Assembly (NCBI GenBank): GCA_018436705.1
Contig: JAHDLA010000019.1
Coordinates: 1-64,000 of the forward strand
DNA: 64,000 nucleotides
Reading direction: 5' to 3'
Source: Sedimentibacter sp.
Lineage (GTDB): Bacteria > Bacillota > Clostridia > Tissierellales > Sedimentibacteraceae
The position numbers and the translations under genes were made by a program. Numbering within the stretch: the stretch's first letter is position 1; each line of letters opens with the position of its first letter. Below are positions 1 through 8,247 of this stretch, one piece after another. The notes beneath the pieces are model-generated. The model worked only from the letters and a program-made list of their open reading frames with translations, was not told the DNA's origin and ran no database searches.

Positions 1-131
1 AGCGCTATTTGCCCTCCGTCTTTTTCTTTTTCGATTATCAAAGTGCTCAGTCTTGCTCTTCCGGCATACAGCCCTGCTGATAATCCCGCCGGTCCTGCTC
101 CGACTATTAAAACGTCATATACTTTGCTCAT
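1..131 (-). CDS. trxB: Thioredoxin reductase, N-terminal part (runs off the window)
   Basis: The 43 visible residues begin [20 protein letters not shown], the Rossmann FAD-binding start of the thioredoxin reductase family (GAGPAG at residues 11-16), followed by a conserved [11 protein letters not shown] segment. The redox CxxC and NADPH domain lie outside the window. A GAGGTG ribosome binding site precedes the ATG at 129-131. In glycine-reducing clostridia TrxB and TrxA pass electrons from NADPH to glycine reductase, and the gene follows grdB here on the same strand after a 386-base gap, so a role in the Grd pathway is likely. Other flavoprotein reductases share the opening motif, so the name rests partly on context. 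Confidence 0.85.
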   Translation of the reverse strand, partial: MSKVYDVLIVGAGPAGLSAGLYAGRARLSTLIIEKEKDGGQIA

Positions 132-153
132 TTCACACCTCTTTTCTAGCGTT

Positions 154-182
154 ATTATAAAACTTTTTTATACTATGACCTC
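154..182 (-). promoter_or_regulatory. Possible -10 region of the trxB promoter
   Basis: On the minus strand a TATAAT hexamer (plus-strand attata, 154-159) lies 22 bases upstream of the trxB start codon. The position 17 bases further upstream (177-182, minus strand GAGGTC) does not match a -35 box. If this is the promoter it may need an activator, and the long palindrome at 183-229 abuts the -35 position. Confidence 0.35.
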
Positions 183-229
183 ATTTTAACATAATCATGA
201 TTATATTTCAATCATGATTATGTTAAAAT
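183..229. repeat. Perfect 20-bp inverted repeat upstream of trxB
   Basis: The arms 183-202 and 210-229 are perfectly complementary (20 bp) around a 7-base spacer. They are AT-rich, each contains an ATCATGAT core, and no U-run follows on the minus strand, so this is not a standard intrinsic terminator. It ends next to the expected -35 position of trxB. A protein operator is the likeliest reading; a 3' hairpin of the grdB transcript is the alternative. Confidence 0.6.
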
Positions 230-440
230 ATTATCTATTTTTGTAATAATTTTTATCGTTCAATGCAAAGTAGCATTTTCCTTGTATAGCAACTTTATAT
301 CAAACACGAAATAACAATGCAATACAAAACAATTTATTGTAAATTTTCAAAATACTTTCATTTTATTATATCCTAAGTTAATATCAATATTAATGATATT
401 TTATTATAGAATAAAATTTTATAGGAACGCCACAACATAA

Positions 441-469
441 GTATCTGGCAGATTAAAACCTGCCAGTAC
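441..469 (-). terminator. Hairpin downstream of grdB
   Basis: Arms CTGGCAG (445-451) and CTGCCAG (460-466), extended by GTA/TAC outside, form a stem with an 8-base loop 50 bases after the grdB stop. No clear U-tract follows on the minus strand, so it may stabilise the 3' end or terminate weakly. The rest of 230-517 is AT-rich and shows no gene. Confidence 0.35.
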
Positions 470-517
470 TTGATGCAATGGCAAATAATATCACACAAAT
501 TTAGTGATTACCGACTC

Positions 518-1822
518 TTATTTTTCAAATACAGTTTGTTCTGAAACCTCAGTTTCCAAAGCTTTTAATGCTCTTGCAACCAAATCTCTTCTTATATCTC
601 TTTCTTCTTCAAGAGTAAGTGCCGGATTTCCAAGCGGATGAGGTATCGCTATGGTAGGTACTATTCTGTTAGCTCCGACTGTTAGCGATATCGGAACTAC
701 GGTACACATATGTACTACAGGAATTCCCGCTCTTTCTATTTCTTTTACCATCGTTGCACCGCAACGTGTACAGGTGCCTCAGGTTGATGTCAATATAACA
801 GCATCAACTCCGTCAGCCTTTAGCTCTTGAGCGTACTCAGCTGCAAATGCTTTTGCATTTTTAACTGCCGTACCGTTACCAACTGTTGTATAGAAGTATC
901 TATGAAGGCTGCCTATCTTACCTTCTTTTTCAAATTCTCTCAATATGTCAACCGGAAGCACTCTGTCAGGATCTTGATTTGCATAAACCGGATCATATCC
1001 GCCGTGTGCTGTAGCAAATGTTTCTTCGGTTAAGTCCGTAACACCTTCAATATCATACTTGCCGTATTTTGAAGCACTTGATGATTCTATGTGGTCAGGA
1101 TTTCCCTTTGGAACAATACCGCCTGAAGTAACAAGTGCCACTTTGCATTTTGTTATATCTTTCACGGCAGGATTCGGTTCTACCCTGTCAAAGTCAGGCA
1201 TAGGAAATTCTGTAACAAATTCTTTTCCGTTAAGCTTATTGAGAAGCATCTTAACTGCTCTTTTAGATCCTCTTTCTTTGTCAAAAAAGTTAACCCTTAT
1301 GCCGTTTGGTATGTAGCCTTCTTCAATAGATGCACCTATTTTCTCTTTCTTAGCCAGTTTCAATGCCAATGGTGCCATTTTCTTGACAGCATTTCTCATA
1401 CCTGCAGCAGAGTTCTTTGTTGAAACAATATACAGGCTGTTTTTAAACATGTCTGCACCCGGATTTTCTATATACATACCCGTTAGCACAGGAATTCCCA
1501 ATTCGTCCTTAACAGCCTGAGCAATAGTTCCGCATGCAACTCCGTATCTTCCTGCATTGAAAGCCGGTCCCGCAATGAACAAGTCAGGTTTATATTTTTT
1601 TACCATTTCGATAATATTACTCTTTGCTTCTTCAAGGTTTTCATTGAAGTATGAGTCTCCGCATACTACAGTTGCAACTATTTCCGCTTCATCTTTGAAT
1701 GCTTGCTGGAAAGCTAATCCAGGTCCTACGATGCCATCTCTTAATTCAGCAGGAATGTGAGCCATTTCTTCTCCGCCTATATTTGCAAAGAATTGATTTA
1801 TATAATGAACAACTTTTAGCAT
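518..1822 (-). CDS. grdB: Glycine reductase component B gamma subunit, selenoprotein GrdB
   Basis: GrdB is the substrate-binding selenoprotein of glycine reductase, which converts glycine to acetyl phosphate through GrdA and component C. The ATG at 1820-1822 follows a GGAGG site and gives MLKVVHYINQFFANIGGEE, the family start. An in-frame TGA (779-781) would be residue 348 of 434. The context is TST-Sec-GTCTRCGATM, the conserved GrdB UxxCxxC redox motif, and reading continues cleanly to TAA at 518. A short stem-loop (GCACC/GGTGC) directly after the TGA could be part of a bacterial SECIS. The gene follows grdE by 16 bases. Sarcosine (GrdF) and betaine (GrdH) paralogues are similar; the glycine riboswitch upstream favours glycine. 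Confidence 0.96.
779..781 (-). other. Selenocysteine codon (in-frame TGA) in grdB
   Basis: TGA on the minus strand at codon 348 of grdB. The flanking residues on both sides belong to one conserved GrdB motif, and a GCACC...GGTGC stem with a 12-base loop begins two bases after the TGA, as expected for a bacterial SECIS. Read as a stop, the downstream 77 codons would lack a proper start with a ribosome binding site. Confidence 0.93.
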
Positions 1823-1838
1823 TATTTTCTCCTCCTTC

Positions 1839-3119
1839 CTATCTCGCACTCAATTTATTGAAGCCCATTTCATTTGTAGCTCCTGTTATAACCTGAAGCT
1901 CTGCAGTAATGCTTCCATCTTTATGTAAGCTTCCGTCAAAGCCTCCTGCAATAATATCAGCTACATCAGCATAGCCGATTATTTTATCCATAGCAGGAAG
2001 TTCGATTACCTCGTTTGCATTACCTCCTGTTACCACAGCATCAGCGCTTGCATCTGCATCGGCAAGAGATTGTGATGAACCGTCTCTTCCGGCATATTCA
2101 TCCGTAATTATTACAGTCTTAATACCTTTAGCTTCTATTTTTTTACAGTTCATTATCAAGTCTGTATCAGGATTACCAAAGCCTTCCTGAGATATTACAA
2201 CACCATCAACTCCTAAAAGTTCAGCAAGTTTTGCACTCCAGTTTGATGATCTTTCTTTGTCAGCAAGGTATACATTTTCATTTGTTATTATTACTCCAAC
2301 AAAATTCAATGTTTTTCCGTGCTCTTCAAATAAATCGTGAATTACAGGGTTGTTTAAATGATGATATGTCGTGTTTTTGTCACATGCAGAAACGCAGTTT
2401 CCACTCACAATTGCACCGTCTAAAATTTCTGTGGGATAAATCATTGTTGTCAATGATTGTTTAGCATCTACCCCGTAAACATATGTATCGTGCATCAGTC
2501 CTTGACTCTGAAGCATTAATACATAAGCTACTCTAGGAAGCTCAGGATAAAGTTTTATTCCTTCAACTAAATTAGGAGTCTCAAAAGTATGTACTTCATC
2601 CGGTGTTAATGTTCTTGCAAGCTCTCCTAAATATGCTGCTACTTTGTACCCTGCAAATCTAAGAGCTTTTTCATGTTCATGCTGTTTTAATCCATCAATA
2701 GGCTCGCATACCGCTACTAAATTATTTAGTTTAGAAAAAGGAGTATACTCAGCCCCAAGTCCATCCATATCTATGATGCCTTCTTGGAATCCAACAATTT
2801 TTCCTGTAGTAACAACAGCAGCTCCCTTTAAAACGTTTGTCTTGCCTGAGCCTACAGTCTCAACTTTATTGAGCATTCCAGGGAAAATTCCTCCGGAGCC
2901 TTCAACTTTCACCCTCGGTTCAATAACATCTTTAACGGGCATAATTCTAATACTTTCGCCAGGTCTAGCCAATTCAATTTCCGCTGACTTAAAATTTTGA
3001 TCTTCTAGAATTAATGCTTTTACTTCATCTTTGTTCACATACAATGTTCCGTTTTCAACCTTAGAATGTTCAGCGAACTGAATATCCTTAATAAAAACAT
3101 AGCCTAATTCTAATTTCAA
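1839..3119 (-). CDS. grdE: Glycine reductase component B proprotein GrdE (alpha/beta subunits)
   Basis: GrdE-type proproteins are cleaved at a Cys that becomes a pyruvoyl group, giving the two small subunits that bind the amino group of the substrate. I chose the TTG start at 3117-3119 because a strong GGAGGTGAG site sits just upstream and the product then begins with the family pattern (M)KLELGYVFIKDIQF. With this start the cleavage motif SGNCVSACDKNTTYHH places its two cysteines at 242 and 246. The upstream in-frame ATG (3132-3134) would overlap the ribosome binding site. Length 426 aa is usual for the family. The gene lies between grdX and grdB. As with GrdB, the sarcosine/betaine paralogues GrdG and GrdI cannot be fully excluded. 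Confidence 0.95.
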   Translation of the reverse strand: MKLELGYVFIKDIQFAEHSKVENGTLYVNKDEVKALILEDQNFKSAEIELARPGESIRIMPVKDVIEPRVKVEGSGGIFPGMLNKVETVGSGKTNVLKGAAVVTTGKIVGFQEGIIDMDGLGAEYTPFSKLNNLVAVCEPIDGLKQHEHEKALRFAGYKVAAYLGELARTLTPDEVHTFETPNLVEGIKLYPELPRVAYVLMLQSQGLMHDTYVYGVDAKQSLTTMIYPTEILDGAIVSGNCVSACDKNTTYHHLNNPVIHDLFEEHGKTLNFVGVIITNENVYLADKERSSNWSAKLAELLGVDGVVISQEGFGNPDTDLIMNCKKIEAKGIKTVIITDEYAGRDGSSQSLADADASADAVVTGGNANEVIELPAMDKIIGYADVADIIAGGFDGSLHKDGSITAELQVITGATNEMGFNKLSAR

Positions 3120-3146
3120 AACACTCACCTCCATAATTATTCATGG

Positions 3147-3506
3147 TTATATATTTAACGCGCTTTCAAGCACTGTTAAATCAATTAATTTAAAATCATC
3201 TTCAATCTTTTCACTAAGATTGATGAGCTTGTTTTTATTAAATCTGTCATATGTCACTATTGAATTTTCTATAATATAAACAGAATCGTAATTCAGCTCA
3301 GACTTATTATCTGCAATTATCACAGATTTATAAGGCGTTTCATTTGGTTTTAAACTGCTCGACAAAGGATGTGTTAAAAGCTCGTACCCTTCATGTATCT
3401 TGTCCCTTGTTTTGACCAATACATCTCTGTAGCTTCCGACTATATAAATTACACTGTATGTATCCTTGTACTTATTGTATACCCAATCATTATTCGTAAT
3501 TATCAT
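3147..3506 (-). CDS. grdX: GrdX family protein
   Basis: This 119-residue soluble protein begins MIITNNDWVYNKY and is the first gene of the grd transcript, 66 bases after the riboswitch terminator. Small proteins of this size and start in the same position ahead of glycine reductase genes are called GrdX. Their biochemical role is not established, and no catalytic motif is visible here. The ATG has an AAGGAT site at a normal distance. Assignment rests on length, the N-terminal NN motif, and synteny with grdE and grdB. Confidence 0.85.
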   Translation of the reverse strand: MIITNNDWVYNKYKDTYSVIYIVGSYRDVLVKTRDKIHEGYELLTHPLSSSLKPNETPYKSVIIADNKSELNYDSVYIIENSIVTYDRFNKNKLINLSEKIEDDFKLIDLTVLESALNI

Positions 3507-3572
3507 AGTTTCATCCTTAAAATGAAGATTTTATTCTTGAAAATTATGTAATTATTATGTTATAAAGCCGAA

Positions 3573-3614
3573 TAAAAAAGCAGAAAGCATAATAAATTCA
3601 TTCTGCCTTCTGCT
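3573..3614 (-). terminator. Intrinsic terminator of the glycine riboswitch
   Basis: On the minus strand AGCAGAAGGCA (plus 3604-3614) pairs with TGCTTTCTGCT (plus 3579-3589) over 11 bp with one G-U pair, followed directly by U6. The 5' arm overlaps the 3' strand expected to close helix P1 of the second glycine aptamer. Glycine binding should therefore stop this hairpin from forming and switch the operon on. Confidence 0.88.
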
Positions 3615-3790
3615 CTGTTACAAACCTGAGAGATTCCTCTTCCTAATAAGAGTTGCTCCTTCGGTGCTTACGCTTTTCAGAGTTTTGTCAGCCTGCGGTC
3701 CTTTTGCCTGAGATCATCATAAAATATGGCTAATATTTTATTTATTCCTTCGGCGCTGTTAATAACATAACAGTCTCTCCCGCAAACGTC
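3601..3790 (-). ncRNA. Tandem glycine riboswitch upstream of grdX-grdE-grdB
   Basis: Read on the minus strand, the region holds two copies of the glycine aptamer signature. The first has GGGAGAGAC, then GCGCCGAAGGAAUAA, then AUCUCAGGCAAAAGGACCG. The second has ACUCUGA, then GCACCGAAGGAGCAA, then AAUCUCUCAGGUUU and a closing ACAGAGC. This is the standard gcvT-type two-aptamer layout. The terminator at 3573-3614 lies between it and grdX, so it acts as a transcriptional switch on glycine reductase genes. Exact boundaries are approximate. Confidence 0.95.
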
Positions 3791-3812
3791 ATTCAAATAT
3801 TTATTTATCTTA

Positions 3813-3841
3813 ATTATATATAATAATTTTTAATAAATCAA
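3813..3841 (-). promoter_or_regulatory. Sigma-A promoter of the grdX-grdE-grdB transcript
   Basis: On the minus strand TTGATT (plus 3836-3841) and TATAAT (plus 3813-3818) are exactly 17 bases apart. The predicted start of transcription near 3806 is about 16 bases before the riboswitch. The remainder of 3842-3990 is AT-rich and shows no gene. Confidence 0.7.
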
Positions 3842-3990
3842 GTACTATTTATAAAATTTTTTATTAGAACATGAAAACCTTTAATTCTTCTGAAATTAGG
3901 CGTTTGACTTAAATTAGTAAACAAGAAAAACGCATAAAGCTTATTAAATTTTTAACATTGTCTAAAAATTAACGCTATGTATTTTTTATA

Positions 3991-4461
3991 TCAAATCATA
4001 TCATAAAATCCTAATTGCCTTAAGGCTTCGTACATTACAATATTTACAGAATTTGACAAATTCAACGATCTTGCATGTACATTATCTATCATCGGTATTT
4101 TTATTCTTGTATTAATATATTCCTCGTGTATATAATCCGGAAGGCCTTTTGTTTCTTTTCCAAACATAATGTAGCATTCATCCTCGTACGCAACGTCTGT
4201 ATAAAATCTACTTTCCTTTGTAGTTGAAATAAAAACCGGTTTATTACCTATTGATTCTTTAAAATCTTCAAAATTATCGTAATAAGTAATATTTACAAGA
4301 TCCCAATAATCAAGACCCGCCCTCTTTAAATATTTATCGCTTACAGAAAAACCAAGAGGTTTTATTAAATGAAGGTTAGAGCCGGTAGCTGCGCATGTCC
4401 TTGCAATATTTCCTGTGTTCTGTGGTATTTCCGGTTCAAACAATACAATGTTTAATGCCAT
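3991..4461 (-). CDS. trmL: tRNA (cytidine/uridine-34-2'-O)-methyltransferase TrmL
   Basis: A 156-residue SPOUT methyltransferase that ribose-methylates the wobble base of certain tRNA-Leu species in the YibK/TrmL family. The family start (M)ALNIVLFEPEIPQNTGNIARTC is present, as are the SAM-knot motifs MFGKETKGLP (about residues 98-107) and IPMIDNVHARSLNLSNSVNIVMYE near the C-terminus. The length matches TrmL, which lacks the extra N-terminal domain of larger SpoU proteins. An AGGAG site precedes the ATG. The gene follows nth on the same strand after about 35 bases. Confidence 0.93.
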   Translation of the reverse strand: MALNIVLFEPEIPQNTGNIARTCAATGSNLHLIKPLGFSVSDKYLKRAGLDYWDLVNITYYDNFEDFKESIGNKPVFISTTKESRFYTDVAYEDECYIMFGKETKGLPDYIHEEYINTRIKIPMIDNVHARSLNLSNSVNIVMYEALRQLGFYDMI

Positions 4462-4495
4462 TTTTTTCTCCTGTTACATATATTTTTATCACATA

Positions 4496-5131
4496 TTATT
4501 TAGTTCTTTTTGTTTCTTTATAAAAATTGCATAAGCCTTTCAAGCTGCAACTATCGCATTTCGGATTTTGAGCAATGCATAAATTCCTTCCGTGGGTAAT
4601 TAGCAGGTGGTGCATTAAATGCCACTTATACTTTGGAAGCTTTTTCATCATCTCATCAGACACTTTGTCAGGTGTAGAACCGGATGCCAGTCCTATTCGC
4701 CTTGTAAGTCTGAATACATGAGTGTCAACTGGAAAAGCAGGTATATTGAACGCTTCAACAAGCACCACCGACGCTGTCTTTCTTCCAACACCCGGCAAAG
4801 ACATCAAATCTTCCATATTTTGAGGTACCTGACTATTATGCTTGTCCTTCAGTTCACGGCACATGTTATAGATACTTTTTGATTTGTTTTTATACAGGCC
4901 GATTTTCTTTATTTTTTCGGCTATTTCTTCTTGACTAAGCTTAAGAAAAGAATCTAAATCCGGATATTCCTTGTATAGATTTTCAGTCAATGCATTAACG
5001 CTTTTGTCAGTTGCCTGCGCGCTCAGCATTGTAGATATAAGCAGCTGAAATGGCGTTTTATAGTTCAATCCGCAGCTTGCAAAAGGATAGTCTTCTTTTA
5101 ACAATTCATAAACCTTATCTGCTTTTGTCAT
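4496..5131 (-). CDS. nth: Endonuclease III (DNA glycosylase/AP lyase)
   Basis: Bifunctional base-excision repair enzyme removing oxidised pyrimidines. The helix-hairpin-helix LPGVGRKTA contains the catalytic Lys118, and the conserved acid Asp136 lies in VDTHVFR. A C-terminal [4Fe-4S] loop has cysteines 185, 192, 195 and 201 with the C-x6-C-x2-C-x5-C spacing of the family. The length of 211 aa is normal. Its ATG shares one base with the TGA of the DUF503 gene upstream, so the two are translationally coupled. Confidence 0.96.
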   Translation of the reverse strand: MTKADKVYELLKEDYPFASCGLNYKTPFQLLISTMLSAQATDKSVNALTENLYKEYPDLDSFLKLSQEEIAEKIKKIGLYKNKSKSIYNMCRELKDKHNSQVPQNMEDLMSLPGVGRKTASVVLVEAFNIPAFPVDTHVFRLTRRIGLASGSTPDKVSDEMMKKLPKYKWHLMHHLLITHGRNLCIAQNPKCDSCSLKGLCNFYKETKRTK

Positions 5132-5412
5132 CAGTTAACCTCCATATAACGGTTTATAATCTCTACTCTATTATCGTTATCTATAAAATCAATTATTTTT
5201 AAAAGCATGGACTCACATAAAGACTTTTTATTAGAAACAACCGCAACGCCAATTACTGATCTGTTCCATAAATCATTATAATCAATTTCTGCGGCGGATG
5301 CGTTAAATCTTGGTTTAATTCTTTCAATAATGCTCTTGATAACATGTCTTTTTTCCTTAAGGGAGTTAGCTTCGTAAATTATCAATTCTATTTCACATGT
5401 ACCTACTATCAT
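5131..5412 (-). CDS. DUF503 family protein (YlxP-like)
   Basis: A 93-residue protein with the DUF503 signature: MIVGTCEIELIIYEANSLKEKRHVIKSI at the N-terminus (the SLKEKR turn is diagnostic), then FNASAAEID and an RSVIGVAVVSN strand. Homologues such as YlxP are often found near rbfA/truB and are linked to translation, but their function is not settled. It overlaps the end of queG by four bases and the start of nth by one, so the three form an operon. An AGGTGGG site lies inside the 3' end of queG. Confidence 0.88.
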   Translation of the reverse strand: MIVGTCEIELIIYEANSLKEKRHVIKSIIERIKPRFNASAAEIDYNDLWNRSVIGVAVVSNKKSLCESMLLKIIDFIDNDNRVEIINRYMEVN

Positions 5413-6500
5413 AACCCACCTCCAGCTAATTTAATAAACTCCTCTCTAACTTTATCATTTTCATATTTAATAAAGTTATGCAGTATATCCATTGATTTAG
5501 ATCTGTCTAATTCAGTCAAAGCCCATGCAGCATATATTTTTATCATGTCAGATTCATTATTCAACTCATCTCTGACAAGTCCAAACATAGATTTAAGTTT
5601 CAAATTACCTATTGCTATCAATGCATTTCTCTTCCAGATGTTTTTTCCTCTCCAGCTTCCTGACATATTTTTATATTTTGACAAAAATTTTTTATTAGAC
5701 ATTTTCATTAATTCTTCTAAGTCAATTACTAGGCTTCTATAATCATTGTCTGCTGATTTTTCTGAATTCGTCCTATTTTTGGGACATACAAGCTGGCACA
5801 TGTCACAGCCGTATATTTGATTTCTCATATTTTTTCTGTATTCAAGAGGAATGTAATCCTTTGTCTGCGTAAGATATGAGACGCATTTTTTTGAGTTAAT
5901 ACCTCCACTTTTTTGCAAAGCTTTATTTGGACAGCTTTCAATGCATATGTCACACTCACCACAGATATCAATATTTTCTGCCACTCCGTCACTCAGTATC
6001 TCTAAATCTGTCAATAAGTATCCTATGTTTATAAACGATCCCAGTTTATCATTGATAAGAAGCATGTTTTTACCATAGTTACCAATTCCGGCATTTTTGC
6101 ATATTTCTCTGTCTATCAGAGGAGATGTATCAACACAAACTTTATACTCAAAACTTATGTCCTTTTTTATTTCTTCAGCTATACTCTTCAATATGCTGCT
6201 TAATTTTTTGTGGTAATCTTCGCCGTACGAAACAACGCTCAAAAGGCCTTTGTCTTTTACAACAGGCTTCTTATAGCCCTCAGCGTAAGGCACAGCAATG
6301 GCGATTATGCTTTTGCAATTGGGCATAATATTTCTGACGTCAATTCTTTTATTTATATTTTGTTCTTCAAATTCACAGCTATATCCTTTATTAAGCCTAT
6401 CCCTTAAAAGATCTGATAAATAGCTGTAATTTAGAACAGACGTAAATCCTATTTCATCTATTCCTAAAGAATTTGCAATTTCTATAATTTTTTGCTCCAT
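5409..6500 (-). CDS. queG: Epoxyqueuosine reductase QueG
   Basis: QueG performs the last step of queuosine synthesis, reducing epoxyqueuosine in tRNA with cobalamin and two [4Fe-4S] clusters. Here the first cluster motif is C180-x2-C183-x2-C186-x3-CP and the second is C232-x2-C235-x3-CP with Cys206 between them. Asp124 in VDTSPLIDR corresponds to the catalytic acid region. The C-terminal HEAT-like tail (about 285-363, RGKNIWKRNALIAIGNL onwards) is also typical. At 363 aa it is close to the usual size. It heads a queG-DUF503-nth group with overlapping ends. Confidence 0.94.
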   Translation of the reverse strand: MEQKIIEIANSLGIDEIGFTSVLNYSYLSDLLRDRLNKGYSCEFEEQNINKRIDVRNIMPNCKSIIAIAVPYAEGYKKPVVKDKGLLSVVSYGEDYHKKLSSILKSIAEEIKKDISFEYKVCVDTSPLIDREICKNAGIGNYGKNMLLINDKLGSFINIGYLLTDLEILSDGVAENIDICGECDICIESCPNKALQKSGGINSKKCVSYLTQTKDYIPLEYRKNMRNQIYGCDMCQLVCPKNRTNSEKSADNDYRSLVIDLEELMKMSNKKFLSKYKNMSGSWRGKNIWKRNALIAIGNLKLKSMFGLVRDELNNESDMIKIYAAWALTELDRSKSMDILHNFIKYENDKVREEFIKLAGGGL

Positions 6501-6591
6501 ATAATTATCCCTTTTCTGCCGACTTCCCTTTTGTTCAAATTAACTGTTTTATTTTACATATTACATATTGATTATAACATATTTTTTATGT

Positions 6592-6617
6592 AAAAAAAGC
6601 CCCTCAGGGCTTTTTAA
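6592..6617 (-). terminator. Intrinsic terminator after the Na/Pi transporter gene
   Basis: Minus strand AAAGCCCTGAGGGGCTTT forms a tight GC stem followed by U7, ending the transporter transcript. It lies just after its stop codon and upstream of queG, and may also stop plus-strand reading. Confidence 0.88.
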
Positions 6618-6622
6618 CTCAT

Positions 6623-8230
6623 TTATTTTGCAATTGCTTCAAGTATTGATTCCGCTATATTTGATGAATGATCTCCTATTCTCTCTAAATTCCCTATGAT
6701 ATCAAGGAATATGACTCCGGCATTTGGTTCGCATACATAGGTATTTAATCTTTCTATATGATTTTTTCTTAAATTTTTATACATTACATCAATTTTTTTA
6801 TCATTTACAATAACCTTGTTACAGTCTTCTTTATCTATAGTTTTTATCGCGTCAAGCGTTGACTTATAGACAAACATTGCAGTATCAAACATTTCTCTAA
6901 CTTCGTCACTGGCTTCGTCCGAGAAATTAACATTATTTTCTAGTTTGTACAATACAAGTTCGCCAATGTTGTCAGCATGATCCCCAACTCTTTCAATATC
7001 ATTTAAAGCATTTATAAGTACAACCACTTTGTCTTTTTCATAATTTGTCATCGACACCTTATCAAGCTTGACTAAGTATTCCAGTGTGGCTCTGCAAAGC
7101 TCGTTAACCTTTTTTTCAAGTTCAAAGACCTTATATGCCAATTCCTCATTGTTTTCAAAAAAAGCATTTACTGCAGTTAAAAATTCTTCGTATGCTAGAT
7201 TACCCAAGTGCAGAACTTCCTTTGCGGTTTGCGTCAATGCTATTGACGGAGTTATAAGAAGTCTTTCATCTATATATCTTGTTACATGTTCGGATTCACT
7301 GTCATCTTTTCTGACAATAAGCTCCGATGCTTTTACAAGCAAGCCTGAAAATGGAAATATTAATATTACATTTAAAACGTTGAACAAAATATGACCCGCT
7401 GCTATTTGCCGCGGAACATAGGAAGGCACAACATCCAGGATCAACCATTCAACAGGATTTTTCAATAAGAGCATAAATAATAACGTACCGCTTAAATTAA
7501 ACAATAAATGTATAACTGCGGCTCTTTTGGCCGTCTTACTAGCTCCGATACTGGACAGCATAGCAGTTATACATGTTCCGATATTTTGGCCAAAAATAAC
7601 CGGATATGCCTGCTCGAAAGTCATAACACCTGTTGTGGCAACCGCTATCAATAAACCTGTAGTAGCACTGCTGCTCTGGAGAATCGCAGTCATTATAATT
7701 CCCACCATTATTCCGAGAATCGGATTATTAAATTTTGTTATAAGTCCGGTAAATTGAGAATTCTCCTCTAAAGGCTCCATGGCATTTCCCATCATTTTCA
7801 TTCCTATGAAGAGAATACTGAACCCGATTATTACCTCTGCTATGCTTTTTACTTTTTTCTTCTTAGATGCTAAAAGCATAAAAACACCTATTCCAACCAT
7901 AAGCGTTGCAACTTTTGTAATGTTCAAAGATACTAAGAAAGCAGTTACGGTTGTACCTATATTGGCCCCCATTATAATACCAACAGCCTGATTCAAATTC
8001 ATAAGTCCTGCATTAACAAATCCAACCACCATTACCGTAGTTGCGCTGCTGCTTTGTATTACCCCTGTAACTAACGCTCCCACCAATACACCCATAAACT
8101 TGTTCTTTGTGAGAGCCGCTAAAATATCTTTCATTTTGCTTCCGGCAGTTTTTTGAAGACCGTCCCCCATATAGCTCATTCCAAAAAGGAACAGACCAAG
8201 CCCTCCAATCAAATTAATGGCAATATCCAT
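6623..8230 (-). CDS. Na+/phosphate cotransporter family protein with PhoU-like domain
   Basis: Membrane carrier of the NptA/YjbB family, probably moving phosphate with sodium. The first 300 or so residues hold two inverted halves, each with the family QSSSATT motif (residues 59-65 and 185-191) inside hydrophobic helices. From about 340 to 535 there is a soluble helical PhoU-like region with the repeated pattern NDIERVGDHADNI and GNLERIGDHSSNI. The 535-aa length matches the PhoU-fused form. An AGGAGG site precedes the ATG. It is transcribed alone and ends in a terminator. Direction of phosphate transport cannot be told from sequence. Confidence 0.92.
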   Translation of the reverse strand: MDIAINLIGGLGLFLFGMSYMGDGLQKTAGSKMKDILAALTKNKFMGVLVGALVTGVIQSSSATTVMVVGFVNAGLMNLNQAVGIIMGANIGTTVTAFLVSLNITKVATLMVGIGVFMLLASKKKKVKSIAEVIIGFSILFIGMKMMGNAMEPLEENSQFTGLITKFNNPILGIMVGIIMTAILQSSSATTGLLIAVATTGVMTFEQAYPVIFGQNIGTCITAMLSSIGASKTAKRAAVIHLLFNLSGTLLFMLLLKNPVEWLILDVVPSYVPRQIAAGHILFNVLNVILIFPFSGLLVKASELIVRKDDSESEHVTRYIDERLLITPSIALTQTAKEVLHLGNLAYEEFLTAVNAFFENNEELAYKVFELEKKVNELCRATLEYLVKLDKVSMTNYEKDKVVVLINALNDIERVGDHADNIGELVLYKLENNVNFSDEASDEVREMFDTAMFVYKSTLDAIKTIDKEDCNKVIVNDKKIDVMYKNLRKNHIERLNTYVCEPNAGVIFLDIIGNLERIGDHSSNIAESILEAIAK

Positions 8231-8247
8231 AGTTCCTCCTAACTATT

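Noticed and set aside
518..751. Separate 77-aa gene starting MVKEIERAG
   Set aside because: It is the C-terminal part of GrdB after the in-frame TGA. The preceding codons GTCTRCGAT are part of the conserved selenoprotein motif and the ATG has no ribosome binding site.
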